A DNA stretch of 64,000 nt, from contig NC_059398.1 in the NCBI RefSeq assembly GCF_905220565.1, positions 3,224,001 through 3,288,000 of the forward strand, given 5' to 3'. The notes beneath the pieces were generated by a model. The model saw nothing but the letters and a program-made list of their open reading frames with translations. It was not told the origin of the DNA and made no database searches. Below, piece after piece: positions 63,852 to 64,000 of the stretch. This DNA comes from Melitaea cinxia (Eukaryota; Arthropoda; Insecta; Lepidoptera; Nymphalidae). Both the position numbers and the translations under genes were made by a program. The first letter of the stretch is position 1. Each line of letters opens with the position of its first letter.

Positions 63852-64000
63852 ATATTAGCTGTGCCCGCGACTTCGTCCGCGTGGGATTTAACGAAAAAGT
63901 TATTGTTCAGTTTGCAGAGTTATAAAATAAATAAATTTCTAAAATAAAAGTAGCCTAAGTTACTCCTTATTACATCAGCTATCCCTAAGTCCCGTCAAAA
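63852..64000 (+). repeat. 'AGCTGTGCCCGCG' repeat, copy 4 (cut by window end)
   Basis: AGCTGTGCCCGCGACTTCGT, then AAAAGTAGCCTAAGTTACTC and TTACATCAGCTATCCCTAAG, matching 11880-12025. Continues beyond the window. Confidence 0.65.

Overview
This is animal nuclear DNA, almost certainly from a lepidopteran (butterfly or moth). The genes are split by GT..AG introns. The sequence is AT-rich, and roughly half of it is dispersed repeats typical of Lepidoptera: tRNA-headed SINEs, a noncoding repeat ending in a GGCCTATGTCCAGCAGTGG tail, 'AGCTGTGCCCGCG' repeats and 'ACCGACTTC' inverted-repeat elements. The order is inferred from repeat style and protein similarity recalled from memory; no species is claimed.

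Host genes, left to right. (1) The 3' part of Rabenosyn-5 (+, 243-3404, four exons), an endosomal Rab effector. (2) A single-exon axonemal dynein intermediate chain of the DNAI4/WDR78 type (-, 3615-5798), tail-to-tail with Rabenosyn-5. (3) A five-exon gene (+, 8165-38508) for a ~425-aa protein with two SH3-like domains, a long basic low-complexity N-terminal half and a ~24.6-kb first intron; I do not recognise its function. (4) THOC6 (-, 49348-46529, four exons), a WD-repeat subunit of the THO/TREX mRNA-export complex. (5) Head-to-head with it, the first coding exon of SRRM2 (+, 55942-56180), a spliceosomal SR-rich protein whose remaining exons lie beyond the window. Reading frame continues across every proposed splice junction.

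Mobile DNA. Three long non-LTR retrotransposons have open coding frames and target-site duplications found by eye: an RTE-type element (27651-30707, 12-bp TSD) inside a tRNA-derived SINE; an I-type element with ORF1 and ORF2 (50381-55691, 14-bp TSD) in the presumed promoter/5'UTR of SRRM2; and a LOA/R1-group element (complement 63829-57708, 10-bp TSD) antisense in SRRM2 intron 1. There are also decayed Jockey, RTE and Gypsy fragments, at least six copies of an inverted-repeat element (some carrying further insertions), MITEs, a 282-bp tandem array, an apparently exact 595-bp tandem duplication, and a ~0.87-kb minisatellite whose every unit contains TATAAATA.

There are no operons, CRISPR arrays or prokaryotic features. 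The points most worth a second look are the unrecognised two-SH3 gene, the full-length retrotransposon in the THOC6/SRRM2 divergent interval, the SINE/RTE chimera, the TATA minisatellite with an exon-like Lys/Glu-rich frame beside it, and a 316-bp module next to an exon that has been copied into a transposon.
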